Assembly (NCBI RefSeq): GCF_016859285.1
Contig: NC_053422.1
Coordinates: 22,333,001 to 22,397,000 of the forward strand
Length of the DNA stretch: 64,000 nucleotides
Direction of reading: 5' to 3'
Source: Xiphias gladius
Taxonomy: Eukaryota > Chordata > Actinopteri > Istiophoriformes > Xiphiidae
This document shows positions 1-10,491 of this stretch, piece by piece. Position numbers and translations under genes: made by a program. Each line of letters opens with the position of its first letter. Position 1 is the first letter of the stretch. A model generated the notes under the pieces. The model had not been told where the DNA came from and ran no database searches. It saw only the letters and a list, made by a program, of their open reading frames with translations.

Positions 1-1142
1 AGCCTGGATATTATGAAAGCGCCGCACCTCCGGGTGTTAATGGCTTTTGCCGCCGGCGCCCACGCGCCAGAGGTGACATGCTCGTGCACGGGGACCGCTC
101 TGTGGCGCAGTGTTACAGTTGCGCATCTGTTTCAGGCTTTAAAGACATTTCCGTGTCGCCTAACCCTAAACGTGTGTGTCAGTAGGTACAGCACTTTTTT
201 TTGCCCCCCACCTTAAGTTTAAAGGTATTCTGATTTAACGCTGAAAAATAAGCTCTAAATATCTGGACCCCAGTTTTTGGCTACAAAAATGAACTTTCAA
301 TTCTGTTTTTGAAATTTAAAGAAATATGCTTCCAATTCAAACTACTCTGTTTTTTTTGGCATTGCCTACCGTCTGTTTTGAATAAATCCAGTCGGTTAAA
401 TTGAATGCCAGTCTGTTCAATGCATTCAAAACATGTTACCGCGACCCTACGTGTGTTGCTTGTACACACAGACGTTAGCCTAGCAGGCTAGCGGGCAAAA
501 ACCGAGGCCCAAATGTTGAAGGAACACTTTGTAAAAACGTCCACATGCTTTGGCGTACAGTGTAAAAGTTAAAGCAGGTTATCTTACAAATTTAGCTTAC
601 GGGTATACGCACTAATTTCATATAATACAGCCTATACAATTTAAGCTGTCTGAGACCTGGTCAGTTAGCAGCGTGTTATTAATAATGCATCTGCTTCCAA
701 CCGTAAATATAAAGTCACACTAGATATCCCAGCTGTTTGTACTGATTTGGCGGTGGCTAGTGGGTGAGTTGTCGTCCTTAAAACAGTGCAAGACGTCCTA
801 TTCGATTATTCATGTTGTCTAAATCCCCCGCTGGTGGTAGACGGCGGGGAGATCACATTCATTTATGCGAACAATGCTCCACCGCTGTGCCTTTTTTCAC
901 CGCTGTGAGCCGTGGGCGGGTCAGTCACCGGACAACATCTGCTGCGGTGGCCACAGGCCTGCCCTAGTAATTACAGCAAATGCTCAACAGAAAAACACAC
1001 ACACACACACACACGCACACGCACACACACACACACACACAGACAAAAGTGCTCCACAGAGTTTTTTTTTAATGAACTCTAACAATATCTATCAGTTCTA
1101 GAGAAACGCTGCTCACACAAATGAAATTAAAGGAAAAGGTAT
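1..1142. other. left-edge region, no gene model; GC-rich first 150 bp
   Basis: The first about 150 bases are clearly richer in G+C and CpG than what follows, which suggests a promoter or first exon of a gene lying off the left edge. A short plus-strand ORF crosses it (13-216), but I recognise no protein in it. The rest is AT-rich DNA with a promoter-like GCTAGC word near 480 and a CA repeat at 995-1041. No conserved coding exon was seen on either strand. Confidence 0.4.
995..1041. repeat. (CA)n microsatellite
   Basis: An AC dinucleotide array with two GCAC interruptions, just beyond the predicted 3' end of pfdn6. Confidence 0.9.
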
Positions 1143-1162
1143 GACCTTTCATGAAAAACATG

Positions 1163-1168
1163 TTTATT
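1163..1168 (-). terminator. pfdn6: pfdn6 polyadenylation signal
   Basis: TTTATT on the plus strand reads AATAAA on the minus strand, about 155 bases after the pfdn6 stop codon. This implies a short 3' UTR that ends near 1145. Confidence 0.6.
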
Positions 1169-1320
1169 AGTAACAAGAGAAAAGTCACAGTAATAACACT
1201 AAATTAATGACGAGATACAAGCAGAATTTACTTATGTAGTAGATTTACATTGTATTATGACTATCCCCTTCTACTTTTTCTGTGTGGGTATGTGAGCATG
1301 CGTGAGGCTTCATCACTTGG

Positions 1321-3260
1321 TCAGACTTTGCCAATAGCAAGGCCCTGCGCTTTCTGAAACTCCTGCTGTAAACTGGACAAAACTTCTCGGTGCTGTTCAG
1401 ATTTCTTTTCCATATCTTTCAGGAGCGTCTCGTACCTTTGACTATACAGGGAAGAAAGAAAAAAAAAAAAACAGAAGAAAAAAAACAACAACACAATGTT
1501 AGTTTTACAATGCTAAAGAAACACCCGAATAACACACATCTGACCACAGTTATGTACACTGAATGCGCTCAGTAGAGATGTTGCTCACATCTCTATATAA
1601 AATATCCTTTTTTGACTCCATGCCACGGTACCGATAATTCTATTTGAGTAATGATAATCAATTTGTCCCACAAAAATACATAGGAGACTAGGTAATGGGA
1701 ATCTTAAGAAAAATGAAACCTAATTAAACAGCACCACAAAATAACCATAAAGTTGAATCAAATCTGTTTCTCTCGTTGTCTCTTATTATGGCATTATAAA
1801 CAAAAAAGATACACTAACAATGTAACATGTAATCACATGGAAATAATAAAGACTTTGTGAACATGTTGTGGATCAATTTTCCACAAAATACCTGACCTGT
1901 TATTGAGCACTATAACACAGCTAAGGCCTTTCCTGGTTTCCACACATGAGCTATTTGTAATTATTCAAGTGTGAACTTGTGTAATGAAAGTGCCAAGACT
2001 ACACAATGACCCTTTAATACGGCAAGTATGTGAAGGATTTTCAGAAAACACTGAGTTGTACTTGGTCAATGGACACAACCCATTACTCATCTAAACACAC
2101 AGTTCTGAGTTTTTGCTTAAACACATGAGGAATAACTAGCAAAAAATTACTTGTGAATATATCCATATAAATTCAATTTTCCTTTAACACTCTGTAACTA
2201 AGAAAGTACACATGTCCAGGCTGCTAATAATATACCACCTGCGTCTTCAACGCTATGCTAAATAAGGCTGCATTTATCAGACACATTTAAAGGAGCTTTC
2301 AAACAGGACAGGTCTTATTGGCATGTAATGATGTATTCAATCTAGATGTAAAGGCTTTGAGAGATCCATCCCAGACTTCGGACACAATACCCGAATACCT
2401 GAAGGAGAATAGAGCAACTGTGCATTGAACAAAGGAAAAATGTACTGCATGTTGGCATTCTTCAGAAATGGGACCCATTTTCCTCTTTAACTGGTGGCAT
2501 GGGGAAAAACCCCATAATGACTCATAGCTGCAGCCTATTTACAAAACATTTGCCTGCCGATGGATCTTTTCAGGGCATGAGAAAAATAACCCTATTTTAT
2601 GTTCCAGTTGTTATGGTTCAGTTATGATCACTGTTACATTACCTTCAACCAGATATTCAAATAAAATGTCACATTCAAAGATTAATATTTCATATTTATA
2701 ATAATGGAATTTCAGTGACTACTATCAGCTGTGGTAAGCCGTAGAGGCAATTTATCAGGAAAAAACTTTTCACTTCCCCTCTAACATTACCTTAGCATGT
2801 ACATTATGTCAACACACACCCTGAGGTTGTCTAAGTGATGATCACAACTGATTCCTATCAACTGAAACCACACAGGACGGATAGATATACAGAATATGGA
2901 CTTATCTATATACTACTCCTCTTCTGATGAATATGAAATGTTGTGGTCTCATTTATACTAATGGATCATTAGGGGAAGTGAGTACCTACTTGTCTTTTTG
3001 TATAGGCCTTTCTGAAACATTTCTGAGATTACAAACCCATTTCTTGTGAAGGCAGTCCAAAAAACGACAAAATTGTATCTTGTCGAAGTATTGGCATGAA
3101 TGCTATGGAAGGAATTAAACTTTAGTGACTCACATTTCTCCGTTAATATATTCCAGCCTTTTTGCAACTGTGGCTTTGGCCTCATCCAGGTCTTGCTTCA
3201 CTAATACTGGACCAATAAGCTTATAAACTGTGTTTGTGCTGTCCAGCAGATCCAGCTCCT

Positions 3261-3295
<35 letters not shown>

Positions 3296-3765
3296 TCATA
3301 TCTTTAATACTGAACATCGACTTTATACCCCACTTGAAGGGACAACAACACTGACTACAGTCAATAAAAATAAGCTATTAGAAGGAAATTGAGTTCTGAG
3401 TTACCTCTTTGACAATGTTGTTCTCTGTCAGCTGCGTCTCCAGCTTCTGTCTAGCTGACATGCTCTTGCTAACATCTGAACGACAGACAGGCATTTGCAG
3501 GTGAGTGTAGGATACTTAATCACATTTATTTTAATAATACGATGAAAATATTACTGCGACCATAAATAATATTTTACATGTGCAGGGAATGTCAAACTAG
3601 TTTATTTAATGTACGACTAGCTGTCCTAATATGGTCAGTTAGCTCACCCACCACAACATGGCACGATATGGGAGAAAAATTAAATGGATGCTAGCACCTA
3701 CCTTTCTGTATCTGTGTATATTTTTCTAATTCCGCTTTTAGTTTCTTTTGAATGGCTTCTGCCAT
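1321..3765 (-). CDS. pfdn6: prefoldin subunit 6
   Basis: This encodes a beta-type subunit of prefoldin, the cytosolic hexameric co-chaperone that passes nascent actin and tubulin to the chaperonin TRiC/CCT. There are four coding exons: 3702-3765, 3405-3475, 3134-3258 and 1321-1441. Each has GT-AG borders and they join in frame to give 126 residues; the human protein has 129. It starts MAEAIQKKLKAELEKYTQIQ. The middle contains LTENNIVKEELDLLD and GPVLVKQDL, which mark the beta-hairpin region of PFDN6. The ends are heptad-rich helices that form the prefoldin coiled coil, and the last exon ends in a Q/K-rich helix. The start is the only ATG ahead of the conserved N-terminal helix. The gene lies head to head with mmgt1, 385 bp away. 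In human, PFDN6 is in the extended MHC on chromosome 6, so this neighbourhood is different. Confidence 0.93.
3265..3292. repeat. (GA)n microsatellite
   Basis: A perfect AG dinucleotide run only a few bases from the 3' splice site of pfdn6 exon 3. On the minus (coding) strand it reads as a CT-rich tract, so it probably serves as that acceptor's polypyrimidine tract. Confidence 0.9.
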
Positions 3766-4150
3766 ATTTGTGTTTGCTCGAATAAGCACCGTAAGAACAG
3801 AAAATAGATCAAAGAGTAATTAGCTAAATGTGGTATGACATGAAAGCTCTGTGTTAGCTAACAGGAAAGGGCAGCGGCTAGAGAGGATGTTAACTGATCC
3901 CTTCAAAGTAAGAGCCCTCACTACTTCGGGGGGGTATTCATGACAAATAAAATCACACCAATACACAACGCAGATAAATGAACGAGCATTAAATCCTCCT
4001 CACAGTGCGTGTATTTATATGTGATTTAATTTAAATGTGTTCTCGTTGCTTTCTTACAGTGGATGATTAATTTTGACCCTGTCATTGTTGCGGCTTTTTA
4101 CGACATTGTTTTACGACACAGCACACAGTTCCCCATCACCCTGATTCAAG
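3766..4150. promoter_or_regulatory. bidirectional promoter, pfdn6 / mmgt1
   Basis: Only 385 bases separate the two divergent start codons, so both 5' UTRs and both core promoters must lie here. I see no clear TATA box in either direction. Housekeeping genes in such head-to-head pairs usually have TATA-less shared promoters. Transcription start sites cannot be set from sequence alone. Confidence 0.6.
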
Positions 4151-6485
4151 ATGGCTTCGTCGTTTTGGAAAGGTGTTGTCGGCGTCGGCCTTTTTGCCTT
4201 AGCTCACGCAGCTTTCTCAGCGGCACAGCGTAAGTATCAGAGCAGGGAGTGAAGACACAGGTCTCGGGATTTGTTCACTCCAGGGGGGAACTCTGTTGTC
4301 TTCCGGCAGGTTGAGAAAATAGCAGGATGGGCCTTTCGGTCCAACAGCTAGCTAACTAGATGCTAGCGAGGCTTAGTTCCGCTTTGAATCAGACAGCTTT
4401 TTATCTGCAGTTGATGCTGTAGTACAGCGGTCATTTATATGTAACGGCTAGTGTGACTAGACTAATCTTAAACTTTAAAGACGATCTCTTGCTGATCAAT
4501 CCATCTTATTTCTCCCATCAGATCGATCATACATGCGACTCACAGAGAAGGAAAACGAGACACTACCAATTGATGTGAGTGACTGTCACCCATGCTTATG
4601 ATAATTGTCTGCCTTCCTTTTAAACTGACCCTAAAGAACTGTCTCTTCTATTTATCACCACCCCTTTTCCTGTTGCAGATTGTATTACAGACCCTATTAT
4701 CGTTTGTGATGACCTGTTATGGTATTGTCCACATTGCTGGAGAGTTCAAAGACATGGATGCCTCCTCAGAGCTGAAAAACAAGTAGGTTGAGTTACCCTG
4801 CAGCACCTTACTCCCCTGATAAGGTAGTTGTTTGTGTCCTCTGCCACAGGGGAAACATGCAGTTCACCACCTCCACTGCATTTAAAGCAACGTTACTTTG
4901 AGTCACTTCCCGCAGAGACACAATCAACCTCTCCCCAGTCGTTGTTACGTTATATTGTGGCCTGCATGTTGTGGAGGTCGGGTACATCTCAGTTAGCCAG
5001 TGCGTTAAACATAACAGAGCTGCGTAACCATTATTTTCAGTATTGTTAATCTGCAAATTATTTTTTTCGATGCATTGATTACTTGTTAATCTATGGAGAT
5101 TTTAAAAACAGCAAAAAAAACAAAATGGTGTTGACAGCTTCTCAGAGGCCACACTAATGTCTTCAGTTTACTTGTTTTGTCTGACTAACAGTCTTAAACC
5201 TTTAGATATTCAATTTACTGTCACATATGACAAAGAGAAACAGTAAATCCTCATATTTTAGAAGCAGGAACTAGTGCATGCCTGGCCTTTTTGCATTACA
5301 AAAAATTACTGAAACAATAAATCAATGATCATGATAGTTGCCGATTAATATTCTGTTAATAATTCTAATAATCTTTGCAGTGCTAAACCTAAATGTAAAT
5401 AGTAGAGACATAAGACGGAAAAAATTGGTCATATATTGAGTGTATTGAATAAACATGCCAGCAAATGACAGGAAAACAATACTAATGCATCTATAAAGAC
5501 TGTACTTGTATAATTTTCTTTTAGTAAAGACAGACCTGCTTTCTATCTGCCAAACCCATATACTGCACGCTGACAGCTTTTTAAATGGGTTCCATGTGAA
5601 ATAATTAAGATCTAAGGCAAAGGATTATTGGTCTGAAGAAAACACTTTGGCTCCCTGAATCAGTTTTAATTAATTGCTGCATCACTACATGATGTGATGG
5701 TCATTTAGATTTTCCTCATACTTAGTTCCGACCACTGAGGTTTTGATGATTTTTGGGCTGCAACAGACTATTATTTTAGCAGTCCATGTTTTGATCATTT
5801 TTCAATGAATCGTTCAGTCTATGAAAAATCAGGAAATAGTGATAAATGTACAATAAATAATAATGATCTGTCGAAACCACTGCTTTATTTTTTATATTCT
5901 TCCAAGTGCCTGGACTAGGAACTGATGTATGCCACAGACTTCCTTGCTTCTTCATATCATAACCCTGAAATGCACAGGGGGTGAAAGGGCACACTTTGTT
6001 GTACAGTGATTATTAGACAAATCACGGTAGTGGGTTATTTTTTTGTTTTGTTTTTTTAAGTCTATATGTGTACGGATTTTAATACCAACAGATTTTAGTC
6101 CTTTACTTAGAATTCTGTATTAGACTTTCTGAAGAGGGGATTAAATGTGTTGCAGTGTAAAGAAACATATGAACTGCCATTGCAAGGACACATGCAGTAT
6201 AATAGTATAATACACCTGCTGCAGTAGGTGTCCACCAATTGCATAACTGCCCGTTCATCTCTCTGAAAGCAACACAGTATTTGTGCAGTACCAGCCTTCT
6301 CATAACTTAAGTCCTCCTTTTTCCCCAGAACATTTGATACACTGAGGAACCACCCATCCTTTTACCTTTTCAATCACCGGGGTCGGGTGCTATTCCGCTC
6401 GCCAGAGGAGGAGCCCTCCTCCGCGCGCAACCAGCAAGCTCTTCCCAACCCCATACGGCTACGCAAACTGGAGCATTTGCACTGA
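4151..6485 (+). CDS. mmgt1: ER membrane protein complex subunit 5 (membrane magnesium transporter 1)
   Basis: This small two-span membrane protein is a core subunit (EMC5) of the ER membrane complex, which inserts tail-anchored and multipass proteins. It was first described as a Mg2+ transporter. There are four coding exons: 4151-4229, 4522-4574, 4679-4782 and 6329-6485. They give 130 residues; the human protein has 131. The N-terminus [20 protein letters not shown] forms the first membrane segment (about residues 5-25). [20 protein letters not shown] forms the second (about 46-65). A charged cytosolic tail follows ([11 protein letters not shown]... [10 protein letters not shown] ... [12 protein letters not shown]). 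Motifs and length agree with the family throughout. MMGT1 adjoins INTS6L in the human Xq26 block, as it does here. A fish mmgt2 paralogue is the only real alternative name. Confidence 0.94.
5055..5370. mobile_element. MITE fossil, family A (copy 1)
   Basis: An AT-rich insertion in mmgt1 intron 3 with the words GATATTCAATTTACTGTC, CAGTAAATCCTCATATTTTA and GAAGCAGGAAC. They closely match a second copy near 44.8 kb, which has AATCCTCACATTTGAGAAGC. The layout is that of the very common teleost hAT-like MITE whose ends read GGGCTGCAAC. Borders are approximate and no target duplication was resolved. Confidence 0.5.
5757..5845. mobile_element. MITE fossil, family A end (copy 2)
   Basis: A short remnant that begins GGGCTGCAACAGACTATTAT and continues with a degenerate ATGAATCGTTCAGTC motif. 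This is the usual outer end of the same family. It lies about 400 bp from copy 1 in mmgt1 intron 3. Confidence 0.4.
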
Positions 6486-7110
6486 GACTGGCATTTTCCT
6501 GCCTGTAACATCATCTATGTCAGATAAGATTTGTTTTTGTTAGACAGAGGGAGCAAAGTGAGAATTCATCTACTTCTACTTTGATTTTTATTTGTATATA
6601 AACTAATATGCTGTCCAAACTTGCATCTCTGTCCATAAGAGTGGTCACTTCCATATTCAACACTGACTGTGCCAACCCTTCAGTTTTTCAAGCAGATCTG
6701 TATGTATGTACACTATGTAAATGCTTTGGAGTCTTAAGATACCGAGACATCTCCCCCTGTTTGTCCCTTCTTAACTGATATTGGGATATTGCTGTCCTTT
6801 GTATATCCTTTGTATGAGGGGCATAAAAACACCTTTTTAGTTACTGTTTCTTTTCAACCACACATGAGTCTTGAGCAGCTTTCAGGGCAGAATTTTTTGA
6901 TAACTGAAGTGCGTTTTGTTGTATGAGCTGAGGATCCTTTATTTCCTCGATGATTCCCCAGAAACATAAATGCTCGTCTTTACATCCTGTATGCAATAAA
7001 GAGATTTCAATTATGCCACAGGAAATCAGCTTAAGGTGAGAAATGTGAGAGCAGAAAACATTAGACAGCCATTCTAGTGATACTGTGAACAATAAAGCAA
7101 AGATGAAAGT
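6486..7110 (+). other. mmgt1: mmgt1 3' UTR
   Basis: AT-rich noncoding sequence after the mmgt1 stop. It holds AATAAA hexamers at 6995-7000 and 7091-7096 (another lies at 7190). The transcript probably ends near 7015 or 7110. Confidence 0.5.
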
Positions 7111-8530
7111 AAAGGTACATTAATTTGGGTGAAGTTTATTTTTCCTTCATTTTACATTTTGTTAAGATTCAACAGATTGTTTTTAATTTAATAAAAGGCA
7201 TACTGATTTTACATTGTGTCAGGATCTTCTTATTTATCCTCAGAGCTCATATTCAGGGGCTGGAATGTTGCTTTTCCCAGAAGGGTCTTAAGAAAAAACA
7301 GAAAGGCATCAGTCATTTACTGTCCTGCCTTCCTTTTTCAGAAAACATTAAGAAATTGGCTAGAACTGCTAATGCTATCAAGTCACTATTATAATGACTT
7401 GCATGCAGAGGTGGACTACAAGCCTGTCCTTGCTGCTGCGGTGCTGCATCTCAAAAATTCCACCTGATCAAAAGACCTGCAGGTGTTGATGTTGGCCTCT
7501 AGGTGTCAGTGGGGGCTGAACCTTCGGTCTCCGGGAAGCTTCTCAAGCGGTTACAAGTTGTAACTGTTCAACTTTTACAGCATTTAGTGTTTTATGTTCA
7601 TCTCTCCTCTTTACTAGTTTCAGCTGAATGTGGTTTCTCTTGGACTAAACACATCGGTGTTCATGTTAGTTAGTCAGATAATATGTTATTTTTGATGGAT
7701 TTATGGATTAATCAAATGAAATGCATCTAAGATGACAGCTGTCTTTATTTTCTGAAGGTTTCTAATTTGTTTATTATATTGTGCAGAATATAGAGGGAAA
7801 ACACTTCTTTTAGGGTTGGAGGATTTATGAAAGTGCTGTCTTTTAACTGGCTGTGTGGTTCCAGTAGGTCAGTCGGTCACAAGATGATTAAAAAGATAGC
7901 GCAGTAAAACATGATTTACGTTGGTTAAATTGGTCACAGCCGGTTGACAGAGTCACACAATTGTACCTTTGCATTGCAGGACAACTCCTACAGCTCTCAA
8001 ACAGCTCACCTCCACAACACATAAACCTACACACACAATACAGCTGGTGACAAGAGGCTGCAGGTAGACATTGCTGTTGTTGATTCTGCACTCTGTGCAC
8101 TGCGCTATACCTGAGAGCAACACCATCCCTTTGTCTGTAACAGTCACTTGTTCATACACACAGTTAACTTATAAACACCGGAGTGTCTTCAGCATCGGCT
8201 CAATCTAAAATCAAGGTTTTACCGTAGATTTTTATGCAGACACAAAACAAAGACACAAAGCATTAGTGGGTTTCTAACAGTGATGTAAAGCTGATTTTAC
8301 TTTGGCTGATCATTTTGTAGTCTGTTCTGTTCCAACTGACAACGTAGGTCAGACATCAGTTATCACATCTGTTGATGTAACATGTTGATCTGATTGTGGA
8401 AGATAAAACTTTTTTAAAATCCTGTGCCCTGAGAACTGTTGTTTGTCTGGATGTAAAAGCGTTGAGTTGATTGTCACTTCTAAGGAGAAATACACACACT
8501 GACACATCGACAGTAGATACCATTCTAACT
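7111..8530. other. intergenic spacer between mmgt1 and ints6l 3' ends
   Basis: About 1.4 kb between two convergent genes. Short ORFs occur on both strands, but none has a recognisable protein, splice pattern or codon bias. I see no RNA gene or identifiable transposon. Confidence 0.4.
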
Positions 8531-8954
8531 GTGGTTTATTTTTTGTTTTGTTAAAAAAAAGAGTAAGTTCATAAAACTTGACACTTTGTATATGTGTTTA
8601 ACAGTTTACAAAATTGGCTTTAAACATTTTCTTTCAAAATATTTCTTATACTCTGAAATAAACAAATTCACAAAAATAATCTATATTCCTTATGAACATT
8701 AAAAAGTAGTGTACATCTGTCGTAAAAACAAGGGGGGGTGAAGGAGGAGCGCGAACTCTGGTTTATGTAAAAAGCAGCAGAGGGCAGATTACCAGCTGTT
8801 CAGGTTCAACAACAGGTGACTGTTCACTGAGCCCAGACAGATGCAGAAATTCCTCTGTATAAAGTTTTACTTCTGGGAATCAGTGGAGTGTTTGTTGTGC
8901 TGTGGAGGAAGATTTGTATTTGTGTGGGCTTATTTTACCATATTCCTCCGAAAA

Positions 8955-9110
8955 CCGGAGAGCCCACTATACTTGTGGGGTCCAACTGCTTTGTGTGGAT
9001 CAAAATGCTGGAACCCCCAAGATTAAATGGCCGTTTGAGAGTTAAGACTTGGTTTTAGGGTTAGGGTTAAAATTAGGTGTAGGTTAAGGTTGTGATGAGT
9101 GGGAGGGGGT
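8955..9110. repeat. interspersed repeat remnant with TTAGGG-like units
   Basis: Contains the weakly inverted words TGTGGGGTCC and GGAACCCCCAAG, followed by GGTTTTAGGGTTAGGGTTAA and further TTAGGT-like units. It resembles dispersed fish repeats that carry short telomere-like words. With only two exact TTAGGG units it is not a true interstitial telomere. Confidence 0.4.
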
Positions 9111-9487
9111 GGGAGGGTGGTACCTCTAAATGGGTACCAACAGCTGCATTCACTGAACACATGTTCTATTGCTGTAATGGCAGGTAAAAGGACACTGATG
9201 CTCAGTCGCTACATCAGTAAACACAACTGGCATGTGTTAGGTATTTCATGAACACAATGAGTCCATCTCCAGTCCAACGCACTAATGTGCAATACACTAA
9301 TACTTCTACACACTATGTTCATCAATTTCAGTCTAAAAAAGGGACTATTGTATGAGCTTTGTTTCCAGGAGCATGTCAATACAACTGTCATTTAGTAACA
9401 GAATGGACCCAGTTTGGACAATTTAAAGCAACTTATTGACCTTAAGACAGACGTGTTAAGTTTCACCTTTTTTGACTAAAAATGTGA

Positions 9488-9816
9488 ATTAGGGGTGGGA
9501 ATATGGCAATCATCCAATGAGATGAGAGAAATCTGATCTTTTGCTATACAATTTATAATGGAGCTTTTATCTCTATATCTTAATATGGAAATAATGGGTA
9601 TACAGCATTTTTGTATCCATGTATTGGAGTAGCTTGATTTTTCAGGTATTTCATTGACTGGATTAGCCAAAAATACAGATTTCCATCTGGGCATTTTATC
9701 TAGCAGTGGTTTACCTATTACCTAGTGATGATATAGTATCACAATATATATTGCTACTGCAGCATAAAATGACATATATACGCTCACAGATTGTATCCAT
9801 ATTGTCCACCCCTAAT
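9488..9816. mobile_element. MITE with about 19-bp terminal inverted repeats
   Basis: The left end reads ATTAGGGGTGGGAATATGG. The reverse complement of the right end reads ATTAGGGGTGGACAATATGG, so the two ends match over 19-20 bases with one indel and about one mismatch. The 330-bp AT-rich interior has no coding potential. The AGGGGTGG terminus is typical of non-autonomous hAT-like elements in fish. It lies in the probable ints6l 3' UTR. Confidence 0.6.
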
Positions 9817-10491
9817 ACTAATGCATATCAACATAAAGCAATAAGAATTGGAAAATATCAGATAACAGCATCCAGTTGGACAAAAAAACATCAGTGCGTC
9901 CTCTATGAAGATATAACACTAAAAATATGAGGGGTACCCGTTGGAACAGATTTCTCCTGTCAGCCACACAGCTACATTAGTTTTATTACTCTGGAAAAAT
10001 GGTTGCAGTCTTACAAACACTTTTCAGACCAGCTGAAGAAAGGTCTGTTTTAAAAGAATAAGTGACAGGAGTAATCCTGTCCATCCCTTGCTCTGCCATT
10101 AAAGGATCTGCAGGCTTACCGTGTGTCTGTCTAATGGAGTGTGTGTGTGTGTGTGTCCTCTGAACAATGTGACAATACAGACAAAAGCCTTTTGGATGTT
10201 TAAGGCATCTGTCAATATGACGAGGATTATATTTAAAGTTTCTTTACTTATCCTCAGTGGATCTGTGCTGGTGGCCCCTCCTCCAGTTAAACCCTGCACC
10301 TTCTAGCTCAAGATGTCGTGACAGCACAGGGACAGTAGGAGCACCTCCTCTCAGTGCATTTGTCCTTTTCCTTCCTCCAGTTCCCTAATATGTCTTTTGG
10401 AGGCTAATCAACAAGGACATCTCTTTCATGGTGGTGATGTTCAATGGTGAACAAAATACACCTAAGTAACAAAGCAAAGATGGCTTCATCA

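Larger units (their letters stand above)
8531..10491 (-). other. ints6l: ints6l 3' UTR (probable)
   Basis: About 2 kb after the ints6l stop on its own strand. A minus-strand AATAAA lies at 8535-8540 and would end the transcript near 8515. Two repeat remnants lie inside: a degraded repeat at about 8955-9110 and a small inverted-repeat element at 9488-9816. A GT run is at 10138-10156. Confidence 0.45.
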
